NCBI RefSeq assembly: GCF_001298735.1
Contig: NZ_CYSP01000005.1
Coordinates: forward strand, 1 to 64,000
Source: Propionispora sp. 2/2-37
GTDB taxonomy: Bacteria; Bacillota; Negativicutes; Propionisporales; Propionisporaceae
Reading direction: 5' to 3'
DNA: 64,000 bases
A program made the position numbers and the translations under genes. The notes under the pieces were generated by a model. The model searched no databases. It saw only the letters and a program-made list of their open reading frames with translations, and had not been told where the DNA came from. This document shows, in pieces, positions 40,529 to 49,267 of this stretch; position 1 is the stretch's first letter, and each line of letters starts with the position of its first letter.

Positions 40529-41869
40529 ATGGGAAAACTATTTGGAACCGATGGTGTACGCGGGGTAGCCAACGCGCAACTAACTGCGGAAATGGCCTTT
40601 AAACTGGGCCGTGCGGCAACTGCCTTTTTCGGCAAAGAACATGTGAGGCCGGTTTTTTATATCGGACGTGATACACGGATTTCCGGGCAGATGCTGGAAG
40701 CCGCTTTGGCGGCGGGAATTTGTTCCGCCGGTGGTCAGGCGGTACTCCTGGGCATTGTGCCGACACCGGCTGTTGCCTATTTGACGCGCAAGCATCAGGG
40801 ACAGGCAGGGGTAGTCATTTCCGCTTCGCATAATCCCTACCCGGATAATGGTATTAAATTTTTTGCCGGCACCGGTTATAAACTGCCGGATGCGGTGGAA
40901 GACAAGCTGGAAGAACTGGTATTGGCCGAAGACGATTCCATGCCCAGGCCAACCGGGGAAAATGTCGGCACCATCACGCACCATCATGACCTTATCAAAG
41001 AATATATTGATTATGTAGTAAGTACCGTAAACTGCCGTTTTGATCAGCTTAAAATTGTTGTGGACTGTGCGCAGGGGGCGGCTTACGAGATAGCGCCGGT
41101 AGCCCTTAAACGGCTGGGAGCGGATGTGATTGTATTACATAATCAACCCACCGGTACGAATATCAATGACGGCTGTGGCTCGACCCATCTGGAAAAACTT
41201 CAGCAGGCGGTGAAAGAGCACCGGGCCGATATCGGCATTGCGCATGACGGTGATGCCGACCGTTGTCTGGCTGTAGACGAAACCGGGGCAGTTGTCGACG
41301 GCGACCAGATGATGGTCATCTGTGCACTGAACCTTATGCGTCATGGAAAACTAAAAGACAATACATTGGTTACCACGGTCATGAGCAATATCGGCCTGCA
41401 TCAGGCGATAAAAAAAGCCGGCGGCAAGGTGCTGGTGACGCAGGTAGGGGACCGTTATGTGCTGGAAGGTATGCTGGAAAAGGGATATGTTTTGGGTGGC
41501 GAGCAGTCCGGCCATATCATTTTCAGTGATTACAGCACGACTGGTGACGGCGTGCTGACCGCCCTGCAACTGATCAATGCAGTAAAAGAGAGCGGTAAAA
41601 AAGTATCGGCCTTGGCCGGACTAATGACCCGTTTTCCGCAAATGCTGGTCAATATCCGGGTGGCAACCAAGGATGGCTGGCAGGATAACCGGCAAATCAG
41701 TGAGGCTATCAAAGCTGGTGAGAATGAACTGGGTGATGAGGGACGGATACTGGTCCGCCCTTCCGGTACGGAACCGCTGATCCGGGTTATGGCGGAGGGC
41801 CCGCAGCTGGATCATTTAGAAAAGATTGTGAAAAATATTGCCGATGTGGTTAAAAAGGAACAGGGCTGA
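40529..41869 (+). CDS. glmM: Phosphoglucosamine mutase
   Basis: Converts glucosamine-6-phosphate to glucosamine-1-phosphate for UDP-GlcNAc and cell-wall synthesis. The 446 residues start MGKLFGTDGVRGVAN, hold the phospho-serine loop VISASHNPYPDNGIKFF, the metal-binding DGDADRCLAVD and the sugar-binding GGEQSGHI. It is known to bind and restrain CdaA in some Firmicutes. glmS follows after the ribozyme region. Confidence 0.97.
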   Translation: MGKLFGTDGVRGVANAQLTAEMAFKLGRAATAFFGKEHVRPVFYIGRDTRISGQMLEAALAAGICSAGGQAVLLGIVPTPAVAYLTRKHQGQAGVVISASHNPYPDNGIKFFAGTGYKLPDAVEDKLEELVLAEDDSMPRPTGENVGTITHHHDLIKEYIDYVVSTVNCRFDQLKIVVDCAQGAAYEIAPVALKRLGADVIVLHNQPTGTNINDGCGSTHLEKLQQAVKEHRADIGIAHDGDADRCLAVDETGAVVDGDQMMVICALNLMRHGKLKDNTLVTTVMSNIGLHQAIKKAGGKVLVTQVGDRYVLEGMLEKGYVLGGEQSGHIIFSDYSTTGDGVLTALQLINAVKESGKKVSALAGLMTRFPQMLVNIRVATKDGWQDNRQISEAIKAGENELGDEGRILVRPSGTEPLIRVMAEGPQLDHLEKIVKNIADVVKKEQG

Positions 41870-41870
41870 G

Positions 41871-41933
41871 TTGACCACAGGGGAAAATTATATTACAATG
41901 GTTATGGCAAAGGAGCACCCCGGTGCTCCTTTG
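41871..41933 (+). promoter_or_regulatory. glmS promoter and 5' hairpin
   Basis: TTGACC (41871-41876), 17 bp, TACAAT (41894-41899) form a good vegetative promoter immediately after the glmM stop. The transcript would start around 41906, and a 12-bp inverted repeat (41908-41919 with 41922-41933, inner pairs necessarily open) would form its 5' end. It has no U-run, so it more likely protects the mRNA or ends glmM transcripts weakly. Confidence 0.72.
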
Positions 41934-41995
41934 TATATACTATGGTGGGAGGTGAGAGATGGATAAAAATACGAAAATCATGCATAGTAAGAAAA

Positions 41996-42166
41996 GCGCT
42001 GGTGCTTGCGTTATCTGGACGGAAAAGATTCTTTACGCAAGCAGACGAGGAAGAGGTTTATCGAGTAGTCAGCGGATACCTCTCGGCATGTTGCAGGCCG
42101 TAAAACAGCCCTACAAAACCACCGGGCGACTCGTGGGACAAAAAGGCTGCCGCAAAGACAACTGAA
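41996..42166 (+). ncRNA. glmS ribozyme (glucosamine-6-phosphate-activated)
   Basis: Self-cleaving riboswitch in the glmS leader that cuts its mRNA when glucosamine-6-phosphate is bound. Core landmarks are seen in order: cleavage site A41995/G41996 in AAAAGCGCTGG, the catalytic core GACGAGGAAGAGGTTTATCG, then CAGCGGATACCTCTCGG, and the P4 part ACCGGGCGACTCGTGGGACAA. These match the conserved core of known glmS ribozymes, and glmS starts about 40 nt later. A 68-codon open frame over this region is spurious. The 3' end is approximate. Confidence 0.93.
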
Positions 42167-42207
42167 TAATGATGTCATGTCGATTTGCATATTAGGAGGA
42201 TAATATA

Positions 42208-44037
42208 ATGTGTGGTATTGTTGGATATATCGGCCCTAATCAGGCCGCACCTTTTTTGATCGAAGGCTTGACGAAACTGGAGTACCGGGGTTATGACTCC
42301 GCCGGGATTGCGGTATTTGATGGTAAAGAGATCAACGTAGAGAAAAGTGTGGGCCGTTTGGGGATTCTAAAGAAAAAGATAGAAACCGCCTCTCCGAACG
42401 GACATGTAGGAATCGGGCATACCCGCTGGGCGACCCACGGGCGTCCTTCTGATGTCAACTCCCATCCGCACACCGATTGTACGGGAAAATTTGTCGTTGT
42501 GCATAATGGCATTATTGAGAATTACCTGCACTTAAAGGAAAAACTCATTGCCAGGGGACATGTGTTTTCTTCCGAAACGGACACCGAAGTGGTAGCCCAT
42601 TTGGTGGAAGAATATTACGAAGGCGATTTTGAAGCCGCAGTAAGAAAAGTGCTAGCTGAAATCGAAGGCTCCTATGCATTGGTTTTCATGACCGAACATG
42701 ATCCGGACAAAATCATTTGTACCAAACAGGACAATCCGTTGGTTATTGGCCTGGGTAACGGTGAGAATTTTATTGCGTCCGATATTCCGGCGATTATTAA
42801 CCGTACCCGCAAGACCTATATCTTAAGCGACGGTGAAATGGCGATTGTAACCAAGGATTCCGTCTGGGTTATGAACCGCCAGGGCGTGCCTGTTACCAAG
42901 AAGGTCTTTGAAGTCAATTGGGATGCGGAAGCCGCTGAAAAAGGCGGTTATGAGCATTTCATGATTAAAGAAATTTATGAACAGCCCAAGGCTATCCGGG
43001 AGACGATGTCCGGACGTTTGGCGAAGGATAACAGTACGATCCTTTTTGATGAACTGAAATGGACGCAAGGCGAGGTTGCCGCTATTAATAAAATCGCCAT
43101 TGTCGCCTGCGGCACCGCCTACCATGCCGGTATTGTCGGCAAGTATTATCTGGAAAATCTGGCCCGCATTCCGGTGGAAGTGGATCTTGCTTCCGAATTC
43201 CGTTACCGCTCGCCACTGATTGATGACAAGACCATGGTGATCGTCATCAGCCAGTCGGGAGAGACACTGGATACGCTGGCCGGCTTGAAAGAAGCGAAAC
43301 GTCTCGGTGCGAAAACGCTGGCCATCACCAACGTGGTGGGTTCCTCCATTGCCCGTGAGGCCGATAACGTCATCTATACCTGGGCCGGTCCGGAAATCGC
43401 GGTGGCTTCCACCAAAGCGTATACGACCCAGCTGGTGACCTTGTGCATGCTGGCTATTTATATGGCCGGACTGCGGGAAACCCTGCCGCCCGCCAGGATT
43501 CAGGAACTGATTGGAGGCCTGCGCAATCTGCCGGCTCAGGCGCATGAGATACTCGAAGATGTGGAACCGATTAAAACCTTTGCCCAGCAGTACGGTTTTA
43601 ATGAAGACGTGTTTTTCATTGGACGCGCACTGGACTACTGCGTTGCCCTGGAAGGTTCCTTAAAACTGAAAGAAATATCCTATATCCATGCCGAAGCGTA
43701 TGCTGCCGGAGAACTGAAACACGGAACACTGGCGCTCATCATTGAGGGCGTTCCGGTCATTGCCCTGGCTACCCAGCCGGATGTATACGAAAAAATGCTC
43801 AGCAATATCAAGGAAGTAAAAGCCCGTGATGCCGTGGTTATCGGGATTGCGATGAAGGGCGACGACCATATTCACAACTATGTCGATCACACCATCCATA
43901 TCCCGGCCGCCCACAAATATCTGGCACCGCTGCTCGCCGTCATTCCGCTGCAACTCTTGGCTTATTATGCGGCCATTACCCGCGGCTGCGACGTGGATAA
44001 ACCGAGAAATTTGGCAAAATCGGTTACTGTTGAGTAA
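42208..44037 (+). CDS. glmS: Glutamine-fructose-6-phosphate aminotransferase
   Basis: Makes glucosamine-6-phosphate from fructose-6-phosphate and glutamine. The 609 residues begin MCGIVGYIG with the N-terminal nucleophile Cys, have glutaminase motifs GHTRWATHGRPSDVNSHPH, two SIS domains (CGTAYHAG, SQSGETLDTL) and the C-terminal KPRNLAKSVTVE. ATTAGGAGG precedes the ATG. Expression is controlled by the ribozyme in its leader. Confidence 0.98.
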   Translation: MCGIVGYIGPNQAAPFLIEGLTKLEYRGYDSAGIAVFDGKEINVEKSVGRLGILKKKIETASPNGHVGIGHTRWATHGRPSDVNSHPHTDCTGKFVVVHNGIIENYLHLKEKLIARGHVFSSETDTEVVAHLVEEYYEGDFEAAVRKVLAEIEGSYALVFMTEHDPDKIICTKQDNPLVIGLGNGENFIASDIPAIINRTRKTYILSDGEMAIVTKDSVWVMNRQGVPVTKKVFEVNWDAEAAEKGGYEHFMIKEIYEQPKAIRETMSGRLAKDNSTILFDELKWTQGEVAAINKIAIVACGTAYHAGIVGKYYLENLARIPVEVDLASEFRYRSPLIDDKTMVIVISQSGETLDTLAGLKEAKRLGAKTLAITNVVGSSIAREADNVIYTWAGPEIAVASTKAYTTQLVTLCMLAIYMAGLRETLPPARIQELIGGLRNLPAQAHEILEDVEPIKTFAQQYGFNEDVFFIGRALDYCVALEGSLKLKEISYIHAEAYAAGELKHGTLALIIEGVPVIALATQPDVYEKMLSNIKEVKARDAVVIGIAMKGDDHIHNYVDHTIHIPAAHKYLAPLLAVIPLQLLAYYAAITRGCDVDKPRNLAKSVTVE

Positions 44038-44086
44038 ACCGGAAGCTTATGCAACAAGTAAATTATAAAAATTTGTTCTGAATTAG

Positions 44087-44124
44087 GATCGCCCATGCCG
44101 TTAAGCATGGGCGATCTTTATTTG
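44087..44124 (+). terminator. Terminator after glmS
   Basis: A perfect 12-bp stem, GATCGCCCATGC at 44087-44098 with its complement at 44105-44116, a 6-nt loop and TTTATTT. It closes the glmS transcript. Confidence 0.93.
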
Positions 44125-44152
44125 AAAAAAGGGAAAAAATAGAACAACTGGC

Positions 44153-44188
44153 TTGACAAACACGTTAAGATATCGTAATGTCGTAATG
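44153..44188 (+). promoter_or_regulatory. gntR promoter and predicted GntR operator
   Basis: TTGACA (44153-44158) with a 17-bp spacer leads to TAATGT (44176-44181). A better -10 (TATAAT, 44219-44224) exists downstream but lacks a good -35. The minus strand of 44169-44188 reads CATTACGACATTACGATATC, matching 16 of 20 bases at the operon promoter near 45.4 kb. This shared motif overlaps the promoter and is the likely binding site of the GntR protein encoded next, giving autoregulation. Confidence 0.65.
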
Positions 44189-44253
44189 TCAGGTATATTA
44201 TCTGCCAATAATAGACAGTATAATTAGAGAATGATGTCAGGAGGAAACATTTG

Positions 44254-45003
44254 ATGCAAGAGATGATCGTCAAAATAGATAAGAACAGCCATATTCCTTT
44301 GTATTATCAAGTAAAAGAAGATATAACCCAACGGATTAACAGCGGTGAATTGTCGGAAGGTGAACTTTTGCCATCTGAAAACGACCTCATGAATATGTAT
44401 TCCGTAAGCAGGACCACCATCCGTCAAGCCGTAGACTTACTGGTGAGGGAAGGCTTTTTAGAAAAGCGCAGGGGAGTTGGGACCTTTGTTTTAAAACCAA
44501 AGTCTTTTTTTTGGGATTTAGCTGAATTACGAAGTTTTGATGAAGTAATTAAACGTAAGGGCCTGAAAAGTACAACCAAAGTAATCAATGTAAGTAAAGT
44601 TAAAAGAAATAAAGAATTAGAAGAGGTTTTTGGCGATAATTACGATTATTTTTACCAACTGGACCGTATAAGATATATTGAAAATGATCCCCTTGAGTTG
44701 GTTACTACTTATGTTCCTTTTGATTTGGCACCTTATCTGGATCAATTTGATTTTTCCGAGAATTCCTTGTTTACTGTGTTAAGAAATGAATTTAATATAA
44801 ATATAAAATATGCAGACAAAACATTTAACGCGATCAATGTTACCAAAGAAGATTCAGAAATTCTAAATATAAAAAAGAATACGGCGATTCAATTGGTAAT
44901 TACTGTGACTTATGATGATCATAACAGACCTGTGGAATACTCGGTTTCTAGAGACAGGGGATTGATATCCCGTTTCAAAGTGATTTTGAGCAGGGCGGAT
45001 TGA
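44254..45003 (+). CDS. GntR-family regulator with UTRA domain
   Basis: A 249-residue HutC-subfamily repressor/activator. The N-terminal winged helix includes YQVKEDITQRINSGELSEGE, LPSENDLMNMYSVSRTTIRQAV and LEKRRGVGTFV. The C-terminal UTRA effector domain (YFYQLDRIRYIENDPLELVTTYVP) would bind a small sugar or sugar-phosphate. ATG 44254 is 9 nt after AGGAGG; TTG 44251 is possible. It lies just upstream of the polyol/PTS/RuMP operon and probably controls it. Confidence 0.9.
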   Translation: MQEMIVKIDKNSHIPLYYQVKEDITQRINSGELSEGELLPSENDLMNMYSVSRTTIRQAVDLLVREGFLEKRRGVGTFVLKPKSFFWDLAELRSFDEVIKRKGLKSTTKVINVSKVKRNKELEEVFGDNYDYFYQLDRIRYIENDPLELVTTYVPFDLAPYLDQFDFSENSLFTVLRNEFNINIKYADKTFNAINVTKEDSEILNIKKNTAIQLVITVTYDDHNRPVEYSVSRDRGLISRFKVILSRAD

Positions 45004-45380
45004 GTGGCGTAACTAGTTATAAAGCAATAGAGAAAATGGGTAGAAGATTTTGTGTAAGTGGTATGAGTGATCTTCCTTAATAACCGGAAGTGAAGCTTAT
45101 TAAGCACTTATGCAGAATTTTTTTTTGCCCTTAAGCCGGACTCTAATTGTTTTTGAAAGGGGCATCTGTTCAATAAGTTCGTAACTGTTGGCAAATATCT
45201 AAATATTTCTTTGCAACTGCAAGAATGGTATAGTTTTTTCTTCGGAGATATCCCTCTGATGATTTTTCAAAAGCAGGGAGGTTATGTTGCAATACTTGTT
45301 TGATGCAATTCCTTTTAGTTTTATGATATCAAAAATGTAAGAATAGACAGTAAATTCTGTCGAAATATGAGGTAGAAGCG
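45004..45380. other. Intergenic region gntR/polyol operon
   Basis: With the operon promoter this makes a 456-bp gap between gntR and the SDR gene. An AAGTG...CACTT imperfect hairpin followed by a T-run near 45090-45127 may terminate gntR. Further on, AATAGACAGTA (45342-45352) repeats a sequence from the gntR leader (44210-44220), and GACAG/CTGTC (45346-45361) forms a small inverted repeat just before the operon -35. No open frame of note was seen. Confidence 0.45.
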
Positions 45381-45431
45381 TTGACAGGTAAAATGAATAG
45401 TGATATTATTATATCACGACATCACGATGTC
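45381..45431 (+). promoter_or_regulatory. Promoter and operator of the polyol/PTS/RuMP operon
   Basis: TTGACA (45381-45386), 17 bp, TATTAT (45404-45409) is a strong promoter. Directly downstream, 45412-45431 reads TATCACGACATCACGATGTC, which includes the perfect palindrome GACATC-AC-GATGTC and matches the motif in the gntR promoter at 16 of 20 positions. Its placement over the transcription start fits repression by the adjacent GntR protein. Confidence 0.72.
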
Positions 45432-45459
45432 TGTAGAAAGGAAAAGGAGGAATTATCTT

Positions 45460-46263
45460 ATGATTTCGAATTGGATCGATCTAAAAGACAAAGTAATCAT
45501 TGTTACCGGAGGAAGCATGGGCATTGGTTCCCGTATTGCGGAAAATCTTATTGTCAATGGGGCCAGGGTTGTCATTGCAGATTTAGCCAGCACGGATAAG
45601 TTTGTTAACAACGATAACGTTTTATTTGTTGAATGCAATGTAACGAAAAAGGCTGACGTTGAAAAAATGGTTAATGTAGTGGTTGAGAAATATGGAAAAA
45701 TTGACGGACTGGTTAATAATGCCGGGGTGAACCGGGCCCGTTTATTGGTAGATTATTATAACGGTGATAAGCGTCACGAACTAAGTGAAGAGGATTTTGA
45801 CTTTATGGTAAATGTAAATCAAAAAGGCGTATTTTTATGTACCCAGGCGGTAGCCCGGGTAATGATCCCACAACGGAACGGGGTGATTATTAATATTAGT
45901 TCTGAAGCCGGCATGGAAGGTTCAAAAGGGCAAAGTGTCTACTCTGCGACCAAGGGTGCCGTAAATTCGTTTACATTATCCTGGGCGAAAGAACTGGGGC
46001 AATTTAATATCAGAGTGGTAGGAGTTGCGCCCGGAATTAACGAGCCTACGCCAATGGGCAATCTCAAGCATGTAGAAGACCTGGCCTATACCAGAGGAAT
46101 CAAAGCTTCTAATGTTTCCGGTGATTATGCAAAAGTAATTCCCTTGGGCAGAGTGGGAAAACTCGATGAAATCGCCGATTTAGTAAGCTATTTAAATTCA
46201 GAACATTCGAGCTATATCACGGGCACTATTATGAATATTACCGGAGGCAAATCGCGGGGGTGA
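45460..46263 (+). CDS. SDR-family dehydrogenase, sorbitol-6-phosphate 2-dehydrogenase-like
   Basis: NAD(P)-dependent short-chain dehydrogenase of 267 residues. The cofactor motif VTGGSMGIG, the NNAG motif (VNNAGVN), the catalytic serine in INISSEAG and the YSATK pair are intact. The N-terminus NWIDLKDKVIIVTGG resembles sorbitol-6-phosphate dehydrogenases of sorbitol and sorbose operons, which give fructose-6-phosphate. AAGGAGG precedes ATG 45460, and the frame is open upstream. The exact polyol-phosphate substrate is inferred from operon context. Confidence 0.78.
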   Translation: MISNWIDLKDKVIIVTGGSMGIGSRIAENLIVNGARVVIADLASTDKFVNNDNVLFVECNVTKKADVEKMVNVVVEKYGKIDGLVNNAGVNRARLLVDYYNGDKRHELSEEDFDFMVNVNQKGVFLCTQAVARVMIPQRNGVIINISSEAGMEGSKGQSVYSATKGAVNSFTLSWAKELGQFNIRVVGVAPGINEPTPMGNLKHVEDLAYTRGIKASNVSGDYAKVIPLGRVGKLDEIADLVSYLNSEHSSYITGTIMNITGGKSRG

Positions 46264-46361
46264 AGTCTGACGGGCAATCTTCCGGGCAATCCGGAAGAAC
46301 GAAAGTATATTTGATAAGGGCTTTTATAGGAGTTTTATAGCGAACAAGGCGGGTGAAGATA

Positions 46362-47519
46362 ATGAAAGCTGTGCATTTTGGTGCCGGTAGCATCGGAAGA
46401 GGCTTTATCGCTGATTTATTGCATGATTCCGGTTATGATATTGTCTTTTTGGATGTAGATGATCACTTAATTAACCAAATCAATCATACAGGGACTTATA
46501 ATCTTTACTTAATTAATGAACATTTTAGCAAAAAAACAATTAATCAGGTGAAAGCCATCTCTTCGCTTAGCAATGAAAAAGAAGCTATTGAGGAAATACG
46601 AACGGCCGATCTGATTACAACCTCTGTTTGGGCGGATAATCTGCCTAAAATAGCGCCAATTCTGGTAAAGGGGCTTAAAGAACGCCGGAAAACGAAAGCA
46701 GCTAAAATTAATCTGTTAGCATGTGAAAATGCTTTGTTTAACAGCGAAATATTAAAAAGAGAGATACTAAAAATTGCTGACGGGTTTACCGAAAGTGATT
46801 TGAATGAAGTTGCGGCATTTCCTAATACCGCTGTTGACAGGCTGGTTTTGGAGGCTGTACGTGATGGTGAGCGAGTAATTGACATTGGCTCGGAGCATGA
46901 ATTGGTAATTGAAAGAAACAAACTGGCGGACCCTGGAATCGAACCAATCAAAGGGGCAGTCTATACCGATAATTTACAAAAATATATTGAACGCAAGCTC
47001 TATATTATTAATTGCGGTCATGCCTGGGCGGGTTACATGGGTCATATATACGGATATACCGGCATGCAGGATATTTTTCATAACGAGCAGTTAGTTTCCG
47101 GAGTTAGAGAAGTTATGCTGGAATCTTCCGGGTTATTAGCCCAAAAATATGATTTTTCCCTGGAGGATTTAAAAGCGTATATCGAATTTGCTATTGCCAG
47201 ATTTCAAACTCCGGGTATTACAGACACGGTTAACCGTGTTGCCAGATCCCCCATTAGAAAGCTACAACAAAATGAGAGATTAACCGGACCCTGTATACAA
47301 TGCGAGGAATACGGGCTTCAGAATTCGCGCCTTTTACAGGGAATAGCTGCGGCCTTCTTATTTAACAACCCTGCAGATGAACAGAGCGCCGCGTTGCAAT
47401 ACCATATTAAAAAGTATGGTATTGCTGAATCCATACCCTTTTATACCGCCATTCCTGCTGATTCCCGGATGTATGCAGTGATTCTGGAGCAGTATGGAAG
47501 TTTGAAAAATTATCATTAA
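46362..47519 (+). CDS. mtlD: Mannitol-1-phosphate 5-dehydrogenase-like protein
   Basis: Long-chain NAD-dependent polyol-phosphate dehydrogenase interconverting a hexitol phosphate and fructose-6-phosphate. The 385 residues are the MtlD length, with the N-terminal AVHFGAGSIGRGFIADLL and the family segment NCGHAWAGYMGHIYGYTG. ATG 46362 follows AAGGCGGGTGA; an in-frame GTG at 46353 has no spacing. It sits between the SDR gene and dhaL rather than with a mannitol PTS, so its true substrate may be another hexitol phosphate. Confidence 0.8.
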   Translation: MKAVHFGAGSIGRGFIADLLHDSGYDIVFLDVDDHLINQINHTGTYNLYLINEHFSKKTINQVKAISSLSNEKEAIEEIRTADLITTSVWADNLPKIAPILVKGLKERRKTKAAKINLLACENALFNSEILKREILKIADGFTESDLNEVAAFPNTAVDRLVLEAVRDGERVIDIGSEHELVIERNKLADPGIEPIKGAVYTDNLQKYIERKLYIINCGHAWAGYMGHIYGYTGMQDIFHNEQLVSGVREVMLESSGLLAQKYDFSLEDLKAYIEFAIARFQTPGITDTVNRVARSPIRKLQQNERLTGPCIQCEEYGLQNSRLLQGIAAAFLFNNPADEQSAALQYHIKKYGIAESIPFYTAIPADSRMYAVILEQYGSLKNYH

Positions 47520-47541
47520 ACATTACGAGGGGGTGAATTGT

Positions 47542-48183
47542 TTGACAGAATTTACAAATCAGGCGGGAGTAACACTGGTTCACGCTGTGATTGATGCAAT
47601 AAAAACCAACCGGAATTATCTTAGTGAAATTGACGGGGCTGTTGGCGATGGCGATCACGGCATCAATATGAGCAAAGGCTTTACACTGGCTGAAGCTGAG
47701 CTTAAAGAATCAATGAACATGGGCGACGGTTTTATGCTCATTAGTACGATCTTGGTCAGCAGGATTGGCGGATCGATGGGGCCGTTATATGGGAGCTTTT
47801 TTAAAGGATTAAGTGCTGCCGCTAACCATAGTGAAAGCATTGACAAACATAAAATGTTCGAAATGCTGAATACAGCCTATCGTAATATTTCGGAATTAAC
47901 AGCAGCAAAAATTGGCGATAAGACCTTGATTGATGTGTTAGAGCCGGCAGTTAGCGCATACAAAAGAGAGTTAGACAACGATGGCAGTTTTGAAGAATGC
48001 CTAAACAGCATGCTTATTGCCGCAGGTGAAGGGTTGGAGGCTACCAAACATATGGTGGCAAAATTAGGCAGAGGCAGCAGACTGGGCACAAGAACACTAG
48101 GCCATCAGGATGCCGGGGCAACTTCCTGCTACATTATTCTAAAAGCACTTGCCAAAACGGCCACCGGTTTAATGAACGAATAA
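47542..48183 (+). CDS. dhaL: Dihydroxyacetone kinase subunit DhaL
   Basis: Nucleotide-binding kinase subunit. The 213 residues show the Mg-binding GAVGDGDHGINMSKGF, SRIGGSMGPLYGSFF and the C-terminal GTRTLGHQDAGATS, all DhaL hallmarks. Start is probably TTG 47542, 8 nt after GAGGGGG; GTG 47533 is the alternative. It is followed 15 nt later by dhaK, the reverse of the common dhaK-dhaL order. ATP- or PTS-dependence cannot be settled by eye. Confidence 0.88.
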   Translation: MTEFTNQAGVTLVHAVIDAIKTNRNYLSEIDGAVGDGDHGINMSKGFTLAEAELKESMNMGDGFMLISTILVSRIGGSMGPLYGSFFKGLSAAANHSESIDKHKMFEMLNTAYRNISELTAAKIGDKTLIDVLEPAVSAYKRELDNDGSFEECLNSMLIAAGEGLEATKHMVAKLGRGSRLGTRTLGHQDAGATSCYIILKALAKTATGLMNE

Positions 48184-48198
48184 AGGGGAGGTGTTACC

Positions 48199-49197
48199 AT
48201 GCAAAGATTTGTAAATAATCCGGATTTTATTGTTGACGATATGTTGGCCGGTTTTGTTAAGGTACATCGAGAAGTAAGTTTGTCCTCAAAAAATGACCGT
48301 GTTGTGAAATTGAATAAGTTATCGGCTACCAATAAGGTAGGACTGGTAACCGGTGGAGGAAGTGGCCATGAACCGGCATTTTTAGGGTATCTCGGAGATC
48401 ACTTGCTGGATGCGGTAGCCATTGGTGAAGTATTTGCTTCTCCACCGGCCCAGGCTTTCTATGATGCTATGGTAGAAGCCGATAACGGAAACGGTGTAGC
48501 CTGCCTGTTTGGTAACTATGCCGGAGATAACATGAATGTAAAGATGGCGGTACAAATGGCAAAAGAGGCCGGTATTACGGTTAAGTATGTCACGGCCAAT
48601 GACGATGTTGCCTCAGCTTCTCAAGAGACCAAAGAAAAACGGCATGGCATTGCGGGAGGGTTCTTTATGTGGAAGATTGGAGGAGCAAGGGCGGCGCTTG
48701 GCGGGACTCTGGATGAGGTTATCCGGTCTGCCCAAAAAGCTGTGGACCATACGAGAAGTATTTGTGTAGGTCTGGCTCCCTGCACTATTCCGGCTGTCGG
48801 CAAAGCAAATTTTCAAATTTCACCGGGCACTATGGAATTTGGCGTTGGCCATCATGGTGAGGCTGGAATGAAAGTAGAGAAGCTGGGAACAGCAGATAAA
48901 ATAGCGGAAGAGATGACTGCTTCGTTATTGGATGACTTCGAGTTTAGTGCAAAACAGGAATTAGCCGTCATGGTTTCCGGTTTGGGCAGTACGCCGTTAA
49001 TGGAGTTATATGTTCTTTATAGTAAGGTTGAGCAAATGCTAAGAAGCAGTGGACATGATATTTTTCGGGTATATATTGGTGACTACGTTACTTCGCTGGA
49101 TATGAATGGTGCATCGTTAACCATCATGAGCGTAGATGAAGAACTAAAAGAGTTATTAAACTATCCGGCTTCACCGGTTGGCATAAAAAGCTATTGA
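48199..49197 (+). CDS. dhaK: Dihydroxyacetone kinase subunit DhaK
   Basis: Substrate-binding subunit. The 332 residues contain VTGGGSGHEPAFLGYLG and the motif GVGHHGEAGMK; His219 aligns with the histidine that binds dihydroxyacetone covalently in E. coli DhaK. It also has NYAGDNMNVKMA. AGGGGAGGTG precedes the ATG. DhaK relatives also serve erythrulose and other short ketoses, so the substrate need not be dihydroxyacetone. Confidence 0.9.
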   Translation: MQRFVNNPDFIVDDMLAGFVKVHREVSLSSKNDRVVKLNKLSATNKVGLVTGGGSGHEPAFLGYLGDHLLDAVAIGEVFASPPAQAFYDAMVEADNGNGVACLFGNYAGDNMNVKMAVQMAKEAGITVKYVTANDDVASASQETKEKRHGIAGGFFMWKIGGARAALGGTLDEVIRSAQKAVDHTRSICVGLAPCTIPAVGKANFQISPGTMEFGVGHHGEAGMKVEKLGTADKIAEEMTASLLDDFEFSAKQELAVMVSGLGSTPLMELYVLYSKVEQMLRSSGHDIFRVYIGDYVTSLDMNGASLTIMSVDEELKELLNYPASPVGIKSY

Positions 49198-49267
49198 TTA
49201 ACAAGAGCCTTACCGGAAATCTGCTGCACCAGGTTTACCTTGGTGAAGTCAATGAGGAGAATTTGCT

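Noticed and set aside
41959..42165. A 68-codon open frame with a GGGAGG ribosome-site-like sequence upstream of glmS
   Set aside because: It lies over the conserved core of the glmS ribozyme and its translation resembles no protein family, so the RNA explains the conservation.
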